NCBI GenBank assembly: GCA_021234155.1
Contig: JAJEKV010000054.1
Coordinates: 8,202,655-8,266,654, forward strand
DNA length: 64,000 nucleotides
Direction of reading: 5' to 3'
From: Isoetes taiwanensis
Taxonomy: Eukaryota > Streptophyta > Lycopodiopsida > Isoetales > Isoetaceae
Below are positions 1 to 9,496 of this stretch, in pieces (position 1 is the stretch's first letter; every line of letters begins with the position of its first letter). The position numbers and the translations under genes are program-made. The notes beneath the pieces were generated by a model that saw only the letters and a list, made by a program, of their open reading frames with translations, was not told the origin of the DNA and did no database searches.

Positions 1-1190
1 ATTGCTTTGGCGAAGAAGAGTACCTGCTTGCTTGTAAAAGCCGATAAGAAGAATCGGGTAATATGGCACTTTAAACCTTCGACCCTCGGATGGGTTAAGG
101 AAGCCAACTCAGATTCAAAGTTAGGTGGCAACTCCTCTTCTTTATCGAGGTCCTTCTCTTCTTGCGCATACTGTGCTTCATCACAAAGATCTTCAGTTGT
201 TGGATCCTCTTCCATCTTAACTACAACGTCGTTAATATTAGGAACATGCGGTGCTGTAGCACGGAAAAGCGACTCGGGTATTTGCGAAGGAGCGTCTTGG
301 ATCATGAGTTGACGTAAAGACAACAATGTGTTGACCTCAATATCAAGAGGATGGTAATTGAGCAATCGGTGCACCTCCGGTGGGTAGATGGGTCTGGAGT
401 AATCCATAAAGTCATCTTGACCTTGGCAATACTCGGCTAACTCATAAAGAAGATGAGCCGTCTTTTGCCTGCCCATATTGGCAACATGCTGGTATGCCCA
501 TTGAATATCACCCAGCAAAAGATAATCCTAATCTCCAACCTTTATGGTGGGAAGTGTAGCCAACCCGATAAGTGCTTGGCCTTTACTACAAGGTAAAGGC
601 TTCTCTGCCGCTAACTGCTTCCACCTAGCGAAGTCTGCATAGCTTATCTTCTCGTCTTCCTCAGGATCCTTGGGGGCTGGAGTCTTGGTTTGCTCTAAGA
701 GCGTATCACCACTCTCAATATATCTATCCATGAGAAGGGCGAGAGCAAACTGGGCTTCGAAATAGATCTGGTTAGACCCCAGATCAAGAATGGGGGCATT
801 CCTGGCGCGTCGGACAATGCCTCTGAGTATGGCATCGCCATGGTGATCATTCCCAAACATCTGCCATAAGATGTCCCTGTGGAGATAAGGTCGAGGCGAC
901 TCTCCCAAAAGTTCAACCTGCGGTAAGATATCCTCGTTGTAAACCTCGAGGAAACCACTATAATGCGGGTGTGTACGCATATTGTCGACAAGATCGACGC
1001 TACACTGCAACATGGGGTCTAAAAGAGGGTAGGGGACCTGAGGATCCCACTGCTCTCCACCCATATACCATCCAAGGCATCCAGTGTAGTCCATGACGAA
1101 GAAGGGAGGAAGAAGGAGGAGCAAAAACGAAAGAGACACTGAAGGGAATGAAAACCCTAAAATGAACCTCACTTCTAAATATATGGGCAC
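1..1190 (-). pseudogene. ORF2 of element A, unknown conserved protein, interrupted by one TAG
   Basis: One minus-strand frame is open from 1190 to the window edge except for a single TAG at 530-528. The likely start is the ATG at 1094 (MDYTGCLGWYMGG), which has G at +4; the upstream ATG at 1190 would add a hydrophobic leader-like stretch. After the TAG the same frame runs on (starting DYLLLGDIQWAYQHV) through position 1, so the stop looks like a recent change or an error. The protein is acidic in its second half and has no motif I recognise. It aligns by eye with ORF2 of element C: a shared block resembling APLAIFL/FALALLM, and a later block with LLYEL...DDF in A against YLLHQ...DDF in C. It sits after the H3-containing ORF1. 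Function unknown. Confidence 0.7.
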
Positions 1191-1373
1191 AGAGTTCGAG
1201 GCGCTAGTTAAATATTTAAAATTATTTTTATTATTATTATTATTAAATCTTTTTGTGAAATTTAGAATAATAATAACAAGAAAAAAATGACTGTTACAAT
1301 GTGAAATGAAAAGTTAAAAACTTAGTTTAGATTGATACACAAAAATTTATGTACATATTCCAACATTATATCA
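1191..1373. other. AT-rich spacer between ORF1 and ORF2
   Basis: A 183-bp non-coding stretch dominated by TTATTA and AAAAA runs separates the H3-containing ORF1 from ORF2. Element C has a comparable AT-rich spacer (45621-45780), but located before gag. No promoter or splice signal could be assigned with confidence. Confidence 0.5.
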
Positions 1374-1679
1374 TCACGGCCGTTCCCCACGGATCCGGCG
1401 TGCTAATTGAAGGTCCTTCACCTGGATGGTGACACGCTTGGCATGAATGGCACAAAGGTTGGCATCCCCAAAAAGGGCCACCAAGTAGGCCTCGACCGCT
1501 TTTTGAAGTGCTAGGACTGCGTGTACCTGGAATCGGAGATCCATCTTGTATTCTTGGGCGATCTCACGAACTAGGCGTTGGAAAGGAAGTTTTCGTAACA
1601 GAAATTCAGTGGATTTCTGATACTTCCTTATTTCCCTTAGTGCCACTGTGCTGGCTTTGTACCTGGGCCTCTTCTTAGG
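1374..1679 (-). other. Histone H3 globular domain inside ORF1 of element A
   Basis: About 100 residues matching the H3 fold end to end: alpha-N as [19 protein letters not shown], alpha-1 as [13 protein letters not shown], loop 1 as KMDLRFQ, alpha-2 as [16 protein letters not shown], then [11 protein letters not shown] and alpha-3 as [14 protein letters not shown]. The cysteine of NLCAIHA, the histidine and arginine of AIHAKR and the aspartate of KD, which contribute to the H3-H3 interface in nucleosomes, are all present. Loop 1 has canonical length, so it is H3.1/H3.3-like and not CENH3. The tail before it is basic but is not a recognisable H3 N-terminal tail: no ARTKQTARKS start is present. 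Family knowledge: this fold pairs with H4. What it does in a retrotransposon is unknown. Confidence 0.9.
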
Positions 1680-2839
1680 TTACGGCGGAGCTCCGGGAAT
1701 AGATTTCCCTGCGGTCTTGGGATGTCGTGCCTTATGGATAGTATCATCCCACTGATTCTCTCCTGCAGTCTTAGCGACTCCGCCCGGGGCTTTGAACCTA
1801 GCCTTATACTGGTCACCTAATTTGCGAGCCGTATACTTTCGTTTTCTGCGGCCCGGAGGGTCGATCGGAGGTGGCATATCTTGTTTATCCAAAAAGTCTC
1901 GGTCCGCTTGCTCCTTTGTAAGCCGCTCTATGACTGCATCTGCTGTCTCCCTAGCTATCTTGTCCGCTTCATCTTGCCTTTGCTTCCGGGCTTGCTCTTG
2001 TGATGCTTGCTGTGCGCGGAGGGTGTCTTCACGGAGTTTGGCAGCCTCCTCAGCAAGACGAGTTGCCATTTGCGCTTGTGCTTGGTGTGTTGCTTGCTCG
2101 TGTGCTCGCTGTTCCCGGGCTATTCGAGCATCGGTGCTCCACTTGAGTTCCAAAAGGTACCGGTTAAGGTTGGCCTGCATATCCTGCTCAACAGCCTGCT
2201 GGAACTGATCAATGAAATACAGTGGTAGCCCTGCCTCCCAAGCAATACAAGTGTTGTCTTCCTCATAGGAAAAAGGTGGAATGGTAAATGATCCACCGTT
2301 AAAAAGGCACATCCCATTACCGAGGTAGCGATACCCCAAAGCTTGCTCAGCAGGGTCATCAGCCGCAAGCCACTGTCGGTCGGCCTCCTGCACCATCTGC
2401 ATGATCTTGTGGGCTTGCACTTGAATGGCCTCTGCTTCAGCCTGCTCGTCCATTTCCGGTGGATAGAACCGCATATAGTTTTGAACACCGTCTTCTTCCC
2501 CAACTATGGTATAGGCCTTCTTGTTGGCGTTAAGTTTAAAAAGAAACGCTCGTTGAAGTTGCAGAGCGGGTATGGTATCTTAGCCCCTTCGGAGAAGCGT
2601 TTAGCATAGTGCTCCAAAATGCCTTCGGCTTTTGCTTGTTCTTCGACCGATTGGTTTGGGTGGGGCAAGAGCTCAGCCATTAGGGAAGCTACCGAACACC
2701 TAGTGTAGCGAGGAGTCCTCTTGTACACTTGCTTGGTCTCCCCCCATGATGAACAAGGTGGCGCTGAGCTGGCGCCTAGGTTAGGAAGATAAGGAGCAAA
2801 GCTACAAGCGAGATGGGCTATGGCGAAAGCGACCTCCAA
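1374..2839 (-). pseudogene. ORF1 of element A: coiled-coil protein with C-terminal histone H3 fold
   Basis: Reading from 2839, the product has an N-terminal part of about 110 residues, then a one-base frameshift in a T-run near 2535 leads into the frame of 2474-1680. That frame holds a globular segment, then about 85 residues rich in A, Q, E, R and K (2140-1890) that should form a coiled coil, then a basic proline-containing tail. The frame ends in TAA at 1682-1680; the very next in-frame codon opens [18 protein letters not shown], the start of an H3 globular domain that runs to 1374. The two parts are in the same frame (2474 and 1646 differ by a multiple of three). The PBS and leader stem-loops lie just upstream, so this is the first ORF of an LTR element and not a free histone gene. 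The stop could be damage, an error or a read-through site. Confidence 0.8.
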
Positions 2840-2940
2840 GTCCGGTGGCTATGGCGACTAGGAGAAGCGAGAAGGAGCAAAAAAAACGTTGGAATGAAAA
2901 GATATGAAACTAAATTTCAAATAGGCGGAATTCGCGTTTT

Positions 2941-3123
2941 TAGGTCTGCGGGCAGGCCCTATCGCGACCCCGCCACAGGCACTAGAAAACCACAGGTACC
3001 CCCTGCCCGCCGATTAAGGTTTCACCATTTTTTTTTTTTAGGTCTGCGGGCAGCTATTACCCGGACCTCGCCACGCGCGCTAGGGAACCCCAGGTACCCC
3101 CTGCCCGCCGATTAGGGTTTCGC
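2941..3123. repeat. Two leader stem-loop repeats of element A
   Basis: Two tandem copies with a period of 98 bp (starts 2941 and 3039). Each copy opens with TAGGTCTGCGGGCAG and closes with CCCCTGCCCGCCGATTA, so GCGGGCAG and CTGCCCGC pair into a strong stem around a GC-rich interior. They lie between the PBS and ORF1. Elements B and C have different stem-loops at the equivalent place. The remainder of the leader (3124-3305 and 2840-2940) shows nothing else I can name. Confidence 0.8.
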
Positions 3124-3305
3124 GCCTGCATTTTCCACTTTACCAAAAAAAAACTAGGATTTACACATGAATCGGACTAACTTACTAAGACATCACTTAC
3201 CACACTACCAAGAAACTAAGGCTACTCCCAAAATTTATCCTCACTAACTAACGATCTAACGCGTTAGTATGTGGCCAGTGCAGTACTTTGGTTTCCCAAA
3301 ACCAT

Positions 3306-3317
3306 GCTCTGATACCA
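3306..3317 (-). promoter_or_regulatory. Primer binding site of element A
   Basis: On the minus strand this reads TGGTATCAGAGC, the complement of the 3' end of plant initiator methionine tRNA. It lies one base inside the LTR, the normal position for priming minus-strand DNA synthesis, and it fixes the orientation of element A. Confidence 0.9.
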
Positions 3318-3318
3318 C

Positions 3319-4835
3319 TGTGACGCTCCCAGAACATATACGACTCCCGGGACGTATACATACAGGGACTTCACCCTCCCATGGCAATCAGCTCACCATG
3401 AGCAGGGCCTTCCATCTAACTCGGACCATCCATAGAAAGATGCCCGGGTGAAGGACACGGAGGTGTCATTCGGCCCACGCCTTCAATGGGACTCCTAAGT
3501 CGCGGAAGCGTGAATACATGTTAGCACGTAGCATAAATCATACATAAATAACCACCACGAAGGGTGGCACATGCATCCAAGTACTAACGGCAAAGAAGAT
3601 GCATCTAATCCTAAGGAAAACGCCCCAAACCCAGGTTCTACCCCGGCTCAGACTCCTGTGAGGATGGACTGACGGCTCGGTCTCAAGAGATCAGCAGACA
3701 GAGGTATAACCTGGCGTTGGCTAGCATAGAACAGTGGCTAGGGTTGTCCACTCCATCCGCCCTTCCTGTGCACACTTTGCGGATGAGCTGAATCAAGCTA
3801 TGGCATCACTGTAGCCTTCCGGAGATGTAGGCTCAAAGGGGGAGGTCCGTGAGTCTACTCCAGGTTGCATCTCCCTGGTCCGATGAGGCAGGTCGGGGAA
3901 GTGTCCCCTCCCAGAGTCGCAGTGAATCCATGGGTGAGCTAGAGGAGGAGATCCCTCAGCATCTCCTTCCGTACCCGGCTTACTCCCCTAACTTTATCAT
4001 CAAAGTACAAGATGCCCCATTCGGGTCACACCTCTGTACCCAGGGAGTGTCAGACCCATACCCGGCCCTCTACGTGACCGACTATTAGGCCTAGCTCACT
4101 AAAGCAGTCCCCGTAGCCTTTTATGCTCAGGCGAGATCCCACCCCACACTTCATCACTACGGCCCCTTATCTGGTGCTTCACTAACGCCATAGATTCCAC
4201 AGCTCGGTGGGATCTTGTGCACAGGCCGCAACTAATGGGATTTATAGGGCGCTAACTAGAAACGTACAATGATATATGAGCTCAGAGGTCTCTACCCCCC
4301 GTAGTTCCCCCATTTCCAGAGTAATACTATGCAAAGAACCATCAATCCATCATTTCAGAGCAAGTATAGAATCAGAAAGAAGAACGTCTTACCTTTCAAA
4401 CAAGGGTTAGTCTCTATTGCTAAATCACAGAGAAAAACAAGAACCATCACACACAGAGATGCCTCAGAGGCGCTATCCTACTAATCACACTTAATCCTAC
4501 GGACTAACCGTTAAAGAGACTCGAGCCGTTGTCTTGAGGATGATCCATCTCAGCTGCTGTAGGGTTTTGGGGAAGCGCCTGGTTGAAGAGCTCCTAATCG
4601 ATTCTGGTTCAAGGATTAACCTAGGATAGACTAAACTAGCAAAACCCTCCCTTGGCCAATCGAAACATGGCATTAATAATTAGCTAATTAGCTTAATTAG
4701 GCTAATTATTCCATTAATCTAAATTAACCCATTTAGGTTAACCCACTAGGTTAGCTATACCCCATGACGGCGTATGTACAGCGTGACGTGTCAGTGTATT
4801 TATACGTATACCGTATAAATACGTGGAACGTCACA
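3319..4835 (-). repeat. 5' LTR of element A (1517 bp)
   Basis: Begins TGTGACG and ends CGTCACA, perfect 7-bp terminal inverted repeats. On the minus strand it opens TGTGACGTTCCACG followed by a 12-bp perfect stem (CGTATTTATACG ... CGTATAAATACG) and CTGACACGTCAC, the same opening layout as the LTRs of B and C. Interior blocks shared with B and C include a block like TCCACTCCATCCGCCC, a CTCTACCCCC block and CACAGGCCGC. Open frames inside it are not coding. Confidence 0.9.
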
Positions 4836-4865
4836 ATCGAACTCGCATTTTTTGCACGGGACAAA

Positions 4866-4980
4866 ATGGCCACATCCTTTGCCTCTTGTCTTCTTCTTCG
4901 CCCATCCTTATAGAAACCCCATTTCTTCTCCAGATTCAACAGAAACAGAAATCCCATTGCTTGCTGCCATTAATCTGTGA
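4866..4980 (+). pseudogene. Possible transit-peptide-like exon remnant
   Basis: An ATG at 4866 starts MATSFASCLLLRPSL, then TAG, then KPHFFSRFNRNRNPIACC. The Ser/Leu/Arg-rich, acid-free composition resembles a plastid transit peptide start, but no homologous downstream exon is recognised and the stop breaks it. It may be chance. It sits directly outside the LTR of element A. Confidence 0.2.
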
Positions 4981-5047
4981 AACAAATTTAGGAATAATTC
5001 TTAACAAGATTTAAACATTTTCTGTTAGAAGGCAAAGCCGAAGCAGG

Positions 5048-5254
5048 ATGGTAAAAAGTTTGACAAGAACTCCGAAAAGCTTAAGCAGTGTATCCCCTAG
5101 GCAGAGCCAGCCACAGGCATTTGAGGCCAGGCCAAAGTACAAGGTTTGGCAGCAAAACTTTCCCACAGATCATTATAACCCTCTGCGCTTCATGTCTCCT
5201 ACAGCAGAAAAAATTGCCATGTTTTTGTATTACAACAAAGCAAGAATTGCCTAG
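5048..5254 (+). pseudogene. Unrecognised short open frame
   Basis: A 68-codon open frame beginning MVKSLTRTPKSLSS with a basic, Ser/Pro-rich start and a more globular end (TAEKIAMFLYYNKARIA). No family recognised. The opposite strand is open over much of the same interval, so the coding strand is uncertain. It may belong with the fragment at 4866 or be non-coding. Confidence 0.15.
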
Positions 5255-5270
5255 GTAGCAGTCTTCACTT

Positions 5271-5474
5271 TTAAAGGGGCCGATTGACGCCCATTTCTTC
5301 GCAATCTTCACTGTGCAGAGACGAAAACGGAATATCGACCCACAAAAAATCCTCTGAATCTTTATCTGCATCTTTTTGGAAGCTCAGGCTGCTTAGGCCT
5401 AAATCCAACAGCATAGGCAACAACATCAAAAAAGAAGAGAAGGAAGAACGCCCCATGTTTTCCGCCATAGCCAT
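5271..5474 (-). pseudogene. Unrecognised short frame with hydrophobic N-terminus
   Basis: A 67-codon minus-strand frame beginning MAMAENMGRSSFSSFLMLL, a plausible membrane or signal-anchor segment, followed by an acidic stretch (DADKDSEDF). The surrounding 5500-5640 sequence is purine-rich on one strand like a plant 5' leader. No homologue recognised and no clear splice partners. Treat as a possible gene fragment only. Confidence 0.2.
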
Positions 5475-5685
5475 GCTGCCGGATCTGTAGAAGAAAAAAT
5501 AAAATTAGAACAAGAAAAGAAGGAAGATCTCCTCAACTTCCAACCTGTTCAATCGCCATCTATCGCCGGAGCAAGCTGCCATAGCCCACACTAGCTGAAA
5601 AACCTCCCAGAAGAACGACGTCAAAAATTTGAAGTTTTAATGGGATATTCCAGATGGTGATTCCGTCGCGTAGAATAAAATGGCG

Positions 5686-6006
5686 GGGTAAAAGCATGTT
5701 AGGGTGTCCCTTAAAAAGTATTATTTAGTGACTAAAAAAGTACCTAAAAAGGTACCCAGGACTGGGTACTGGGTACCTGTGTAATATGTCAATAAAAGGT
5801 ACATTTTAAAACTTTTATATATATTTTGGTCTTCGATAGCATTATATTTATCCTAACTTTGAATATTAATACGTCCTTGACTTTTATTTTGAACTTTTGT
5901 ACTAGTTTTAATGAAAAGAAAAATGAGAAAGTACCCAGTTCTAAAGTACCTAGTGTATGTACTTTTGCAGGTTCCAAAAGTGGTACACCTTAACATGCTT
6001 TTACCC
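5686..6006. mobile_element. Small TIR element (MITE-like), about 320 bp
   Basis: Terminal inverted repeats beginning GGGTAAAAGCATGTTA at 5686 and, on the other strand, at 6006, continuing imperfectly for some 80 bp (AAGTACC, GGTACCC and ACTGGGTAC motifs on both arms). No coding capacity. The flanks share GGCG and a longer imperfect similarity (GGTGATTCC on both sides), so the target duplication is unclear. Superfamily not assigned. Confidence 0.6.
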
Positions 6007-6013
6007 GGCGGTG

Positions 6014-6956
6014 ATTCCATCCGGCGGTATTTTGCGGAGGTGATTCCGCCAGAAGATATAAAACAGATGGCCAGCTGCAGACTGATATGGTTTAAGGTTA
6101 ATAACTAATAATGAGTGGCCTTGCATGGAACAACATTTATTGATATGATCAAGTAAGAAAGCCATTCAGTATGTCTAAGTCTTGATATTATCAAGAGCTA
6201 AAAATAAACCTTGACCTTTATTTAGAAGCAAAAAGGCAAAAAAAAGGTATTATTACCTATAAATAAAAGGACAACTTTGAGACGTGATATCTCCGCGACT
6301 ACAACTCAGAAATCGGCGATCCGTACCTTTATGGAAAGCCCTTGAAGTCTAGTTTCCAGATTAAGCTTGGTTGCCTATAGATTCCTTACGGTTTGAAAGT
6401 TATGCCCAGAAAGGTGCATAGGGGTCTAAGCTGACTGCACAACTAAATCTGCTTCTTCCTATGTTGTTGATGTGCCGGCCTTACCTTTTAGCATCTTCTC
6501 TTGTTCCTTGCTTGATCATATCATTAGAAGGAGTTCATGTAACACCAGTGGTTGGTGGCTAGAGAGAGCTTGTTCTTATACAGTCTTGCGGAGTAGCTTG
6601 ACTTGATGATATCTCTTCTAGTTGGTCCGGTTGGGTGGTAAATCGAGTACCATGTGGTGTTTTACTTTCTAATATGTTGATGAATTTGCAGGAAGAATAG
6701 AACTTTCGTAACACAGACGGATGGCTGGGTTCCATCAGAAGGTACACTTGACGCTGTCAGGTACGAATAACGAGGCTTTCGGAACGGATCCCATTTCCGG
6801 AGGATTAGTGATTCTGGGGAGAGTAGTCACCGCGATAGAATCACCAAAACCAGGGCAAAGCTATTTTGACCCATCTTTTTAGAAGGCGCTTGATGTGAAA
6901 TACAATAATATATTTATTGACCACCTCACATAATATTCATTAAAAAATGGGATGTA
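6014..6956. other. Unassigned non-coding stretch
   Basis: No gene, RNA or element with defined ends seen. The part near 6280-6430 (GACGTGATATCTCCGCGAC, then TTATGGAAAGCCCTTGAAG) reads like the untranslated part of a plant LTR retrotransposon, but no LTR boundary was found. Confidence 0.3.
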
Positions 6957-7158
6957 GGGATTTTTACCAAAATAACCTTACTTGTTGACTTAATTCCCCA
7001 AAAGCCCTTTATATTTTCTAAATTCCCAAAATGCCCTTAATTCTTAAGTATTTTCCCAAATAGCCCTTGTATTTTATAAATTACCAAAAATCATATTTTC
7101 ACAATAGATAATCATTCTTTACACAGGGAAGTGTTTCTTCAGATCACAACAATTTGAA
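6957..7158 (+). repeat. Left TIR of the MULE
   Basis: Starts GGGATTTTTACCAAAATAACC and ends near ACAACAATTTGAA. It contains the alternating CCCAAAA and GCCCTT blocks common in plant MULE termini. Confidence 0.8.
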
Positions 7159-7175
7159 AAATAAATTTTTGAACA

Positions 7176-7460
7176 TCACGTTAAGGCAAAATATGCAATG
7201 GAAATATCAAAAGGATTTCTGCAACTGCGTTCATTATGGCCACCATTACCACAACGAGTGCACTTGTATACACGCTTTTCTCTATCACTGTCTTCTATCC
7301 TATCTTGTTTCCTTTTAGGCCTGCCAGGTGAACGACGTGTTGTAGAAGGTAGCATTTCATTATTTCCAAGAAGTTCAATATATGGTGGAATATGTAGCAT
7401 AATAACAGGGGGTTTTCTTTGTGTTTTTGTACGCTTTTCACTAAGGTTTTCCTATGATTT
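7176..7460 (-). pseudogene. MULE transposase C-terminal tail (mudrA-like)
   Basis: The minus-strand frame reads EKRTKTQRKPPVIMLHIPPY, then RRSPGRPKRKQDR, then CTRCGNGGHNERSC before its stop at 7176. The GRPKRKQ basic stretch followed by a CCHC zinc knuckle (C-x2-C-x4-H-x4-C) is the usual ending of plant MURA transposases. The DDE catalytic core and the upstream SWIM domain are absent, so it cannot catalyse transposition. Confidence 0.75.
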
Positions 7461-7543
7461 CGTGATGTATTCAAATGGATGTACTAATGCGTACATCTAG
7501 AGTGCACCATTTCTGAGCCATTGATTTTAGCCTTTTTTTTTCC

Positions 7544-7715
7544 AATGGTCAACAACCAATGGCTCACAACAAAAGCCCTTTTTTTTGTGCGTGTGGTGCA
7601 TAATGGTCAACAACCAATGGCTCACAACAAAAGCTCTTTTTTCGTGTGTGTGGTGCATAATGGTCAACAACCAATGGCTCACAACAAAAGCCCTCTTTTT
7701 GTGTGTGTGGTGCAT
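7544..7715. repeat. 57-58 bp tandem repeat, three copies
   Basis: Three near-identical units starting at 7544, 7602 and 7659, each beginning AATGGTCAACAACCAATGG and ending in a T-run plus GTGTGGTGCAT. Both strands are open through the array because of its composition. It lies inside the MULE. Confidence 0.9.
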
Positions 7716-8317
7716 AATGGGCACATGAAGGGCGCATGTAGTGCAGTTTCCTCGCTGGCAACACATTTCTTATCATAACTTTTGATCCAGAGCTCTGTTT
7801 GAGATGATTTTTATTGCGTTGGAAAGCTCTCTCCGAGATCTTTTTGATAGTGTATGATATGGATATGTTTGGTTAAGTTATCTATGCTAAAACAGCAATT
7901 TTCTGGCCGGGTTTGGTAGGCTTTTACATCCTACCCGGTGATTAATCTGATTGCGCTATTGGATATTGTTTTATGGCTCATTCTGAATGAAGCCTGCAAA
8001 AATTACCATGCATTTTTAGATTTTGAGGCTTCTAGATCCTTGTGCTAACAAGCAGAAAAGTTTCCCACTTTGGTTTCTCACCACAAGAATCCATGGAGGC
8101 CAAAGGTTCTTTGTTAAATTCAGGTTGAAAAATGTTTGTGTATGGGTGTTGCAAACTTTATGACTTTTCGGAATAATGGGATCAATCTGCTCTATCTTTA
8201 TGGTAACTTTTACTTATGTTCTATTTGTTTTATTGTGATGAAATTCAAAAAGCTGGTGTGTGATGAAAGCCTCAAATGAATTCTAGTTTTTTGGTTTGAA
8301 TTCTAAATTTTTGTCTC

Positions 8318-8345
8318 ACCGGGGAGGGGGCTGATGATGTCCTTA
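8318..8345 (+). other. Possible polypurine tract and LTR start
   Basis: CCGGGGAGGGGGC is followed by TGATGATGTCCTTAAGG. A G-rich tract immediately before TG is what precedes the 3' LTR in many plant retrotransposons. No second LTR or coding region was found nearby, so this is a weak suggestion of an LTR fragment captured inside the MULE. Confidence 0.25.
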
Positions 8346-8805
8346 AGGCCCGAAGGGGCCAAATTTTTTTGCAACACAAACCATTAACATCCAACATATA
8401 AAAATTAAACCCCCCAACACATAACAACCATTGACATTAACAACCAACACATAACTACCATTGACATTAATTAACACAACCATTGGGTCCAACACATTTA
8501 AATTAAAATCCCCCTTAAACCCCCTTTGGTTTGGGTGCATATTCACACGGGGGGTGACGTAGGGCAGCGAGAGCCCTCATAATTGTATTTTGCACGTATG
8601 AAATCAACACTATATAGTATTCTGCTTGAAATCTTATAGTATTTTGCGAATCTTGTTATACAGTATAGCAAATTTTGTACTTGCATACCCCACAAACGAG
8701 GAACTTTACGTACGGTGTAGGTTAAGGAATAAGGGGTGAATATGCCTATCCAACAGCTCTAGCATATGAATAGCAAAACAGGCTCACCAAGTAACCTGAA
8801 TTGGT

Positions 8806-9005
8806 TTCAAATTGTTGTGATTTGTAAAAAACACTTTCCTGTGTAAAGAACGACTATCTATTGTGAAAACTTTTGGGTGATTTTTATAGTACAAAGAGCT
8901 ATTTGGGAAAATACTTAAGAATTAAGGGCATTTTGGGAATTTAAAAAATACAAAAGGCTTTTTGGGAATTGGGTGAACAATTAAGGTTATTTTGATAAAT
9001 TCCCC
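8806..9005 (-). repeat. Right TIR of the MULE
   Basis: Inverted copy of 6957-7158 at moderate divergence; on the minus strand it opens GGGGAATTTATCAAAATAAC. Followed by AAGGATGTA, the right target duplication. Confidence 0.8.
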
Positions 9006-9292
9006 AAGGATGTATGTATGTAGTTATTGTGATTTCTATGCGAGATTAAACTATAGCTTGTTGTCGCACTTCTGTTAGGGTTGGCTATGAAAACCTTAAA
9101 GTTGGATCATCGTGAGAAGATTTTAAGTAAAAGTCAAGAAATACATATTAAGTAAAGGTCAAGAAATAAGGCCTTTTATTTTAACGAAGAATAAAGTTTC
9201 AATCTAGTTTCTACCCATGTTATATGCTCCACATAAATCAAGCTCAGTTCATTCCAAGAATGCAACTTCCACGAGATAGCATAAAAATAATA

Positions 9293-9496
<204 letters not shown>

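Larger units (their letters stand above)
1..4835 (-). mobile_element. LTR retrotransposon A (H3-encoding family), 5' part
   Basis: Minus-strand LTR retrotransposon whose 5' LTR is complete but whose 3' half lies left of the window. Seen directly: an LTR with TGTGACG/CGTCACA ends (3319-4835), one spacer base, a primer binding site reading TGGTATCAGAGC on the minus strand, a leader with two stem-loop repeats, then two long minus-strand reading frames (ORF1 2839-1374, ORF2 1190-1). ORF1 ends in a histone H3 fold. The LTR start and end match elements B and C in this window, so A is inferred to be a related Gypsy chromovirus, although its own gag-pol is not in view. The five bases after the LTR are ATCGA; the matching duplication would be outside the window. 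Confidence 0.85.
6957..9005 (-). mobile_element. Deleted MULE with about 200-bp TIRs
   Basis: The first and last 200 bp are inverted copies of each other (see TIR entries). The flanking nonamers TGGGATGTA (6948-6956) and AAGGATGTA (9006-9014) agree at 7 of 9 positions, as expected for an aged 9-bp Mutator target duplication. The interior keeps only the C-terminal tail of a MURA-type transposase (7460-7176, minus strand); the catalytic part is gone. The rest of the interior is a triplicated 57-bp repeat and AT-rich DNA. Confidence 0.8.

Noticed and set aside
7-312. Plus-strand frame of 101 codons at the window start
   Set aside because: It is the antisense of ORF2 of element A, which is open on the minus strand across the same interval and continues an established coding frame.
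1374-1679. A centromeric histone (CENH3) or a free host H3 gene
   Set aside because: Loop 1 has canonical H3 length and sequence type (KMDLRFQ), which argues against CENH3; the frame is fused to a coiled-coil region inside an LTR element and a second copy lies in element C, which argues against a free host gene.
7521-7778. Frames on both strands over the 57-bp repeat
   Set aside because: The peptides repeat with the DNA unit and have no family; simple repeat translation.
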